The notes under the pieces are model-generated. The model was not told the DNA's origin and did no database searches. It saw nothing but the letters and a program-made list of their open reading frames with translations. A stretch of 5,588 nucleotides of DNA from Burkholderiaceae bacterium (GTDB lineage Bacteria; Pseudomonadota; Gammaproteobacteria; Burkholderiales; Burkholderiaceae). Positions 5,016-5,588 of the stretch are shown here, piece after piece. The translations under genes and the position numbers were made by a program. Numbering within the stretch: the first letter of the stretch is position 1; the number at the start of each line of letters is the position of its first letter. Where the stretch lies: NCBI GenBank assembly GCA_017998575.1, contig JAGOCV010000268.1, positions 1-5,588 of the forward strand, written 5' to 3'.

Positions 5016-5588
5016 GTGAGCCCGTCCCGACCCGTCTTCAACACCTACTCGATGGCGCAGCTGTGCGACCACGCCGACTTCGACATCCGGCGCGAGGGCC
5101 CCAGGCGCTCCAGGCCACGGCTGCATCGGCATGACTACTTCCAGCTGCACCTGCAGGTGGCCGGCCCGGCGCAGATGCATCTGGCCACGTCCAGCCGCGT
5201 GCTCGCGCCCGGTGCGGTGACCTTCGTGCTGCCCGACCGCGTGCACTACCACGAGCATCCGCCCGCATCGCGCTACTACGTGCTGAGCTTCGGCCTGCGC
5301 TTCCTGCGCGCAGACCTCGACGCCGGCCCCCTCGAACTGGAAGACGTGCCGCTCAAGCGCGCGCCCGAGCTGGCGCCGTTCCAGCTGCAGGACGCCATGG
5401 ACTTCGAGCTCGATGCCGACGAACTCGCCGTGGCCGTCGGTCTGTGCGAATCGATGCTGCGTGAGAACACGGCGCGCGGCTTCTACGCGCTCGAGATGAT
5501 CCGCTCGCACCTGCTCGCGCTGATCGGGCCGGTCTGCCGCAAATACGCCGACCGCTTCGACCAGGGCGTGTCTGACCGGCACAAGCAC
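5016..5588 (+). CDS. AraC-family transcriptional regulator, N-terminal sensor part (3' end cut by window edge)
   Basis: The frame runs 191 codons from a GTG at 5016 to the right edge with no stop. The N-terminus VFNTYSMAQL followed by a cupin-like effector domain (LHRHDYFQLHLQV 36-48, LAPGAVTFVLPDRVHYHEH 63-81, YYVLSFGLRF 87-96) is typical of AraC-type regulators with a sugar- or acid-sensing beta-barrel. The rest (about 120-191) is helical, fitting the linker and dimer region. The DNA-binding helix-turn-helix domain would lie outside the window, so the family call rests on the sensor half. I prefer the GTG at 5016 because it keeps the SPSRPVFNTYSM lead; the ATG at 5052 is the alternative, and an in-frame TAA at 4989 bars longer forms. 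No clear ribosome binding site precedes either. It lies downstream of the transport and dehydrogenase genes and is the likely local regulator. Confidence 0.82.
   Translation, partial: MSPSRPVFNTYSMAQLCDHADFDIRREGPRRSRPRLHRHDYFQLHLQVAGPAQMHLATSSRVLAPGAVTFVLPDRVHYHEHPPASRYYVLSFGLRFLRADLDAGPLELEDVPLKRAPELAPFQLQDAMDFELDADELAVAVGLCESMLRENTARGFYALEMIRSHLLALIGPVCRKYADRFDQGVSDRHKH

Noticed and set aside
4953..5588. Minus-strand open frame of 211 codons over the right end
   Set aside because: It opposes the cupin-type AraC sensor frame on the plus strand, whose translation is recognisable; the minus-strand product is compositionally typical of a shadow.

Overview
The window is very GC-rich, with G or C at most third codon positions. 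It looks like chromosomal DNA of a betaproteobacterium, most likely order Burkholderiales (Comamonadaceae or Alcaligenaceae type). The main clue is two separate periplasmic solute-binding proteins of the Bug/TctC family, which is strongly expanded in that group. The genus cannot be told from this sequence. No RNA genes, insertion sequences, CRISPR arrays or phage genes are visible.

Layout. A divergent pair of gene clusters is arranged around an intergenic region at about 2594-2919. The minus-strand cluster reads leftward: alpha subunit of a class I (iron-sulfur) fumarase/tartrate-dehydratase-like enzyme (2593-1721), its beta subunit (1704-1018), then a Bug solute-binding protein (981 to the left edge, missing only its last residues or stop). 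Gaps are 16 and 36 bases, so this is very probably one operon. The plus-strand cluster reads rightward: a possible 36-residue small ORF (2813-2923) whose stop overlaps the next start as ATGA, a D-2-hydroxyacid dehydrogenase (2920-3903), a second Bug protein (3937-4908) and, after a 107-base gap with a GC hairpin, the sensor part of an AraC-type regulator (5016 to the right edge).

How it may work together (inference). The set has two periplasmic carboxylate-capture proteins, a hydro-lyase acting on a hydroxy-dicarboxylate or unsaturated acid, a 2-hydroxyacid/2-ketoacid oxidoreductase and a cupin-type AraC sensor. This resembles an inducible module for uptake and breakdown of an organic acid. 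The TctA/TctB-type membrane subunits are not in the window. The substrate is unknown. The hydratase keeps the three cluster cysteines but differs from canonical fumarase/tartrate dehydratase at several active-site motifs, so its true substrate is the main open question.

Most genes here belong to well-known families. The points worth a second look are the divergent hydratase subfamily, the translationally overlapping small ORF with its possible stem, the palindrome in the divergent promoter region, and the unusual cofactor-loop residues of the dehydrogenase.
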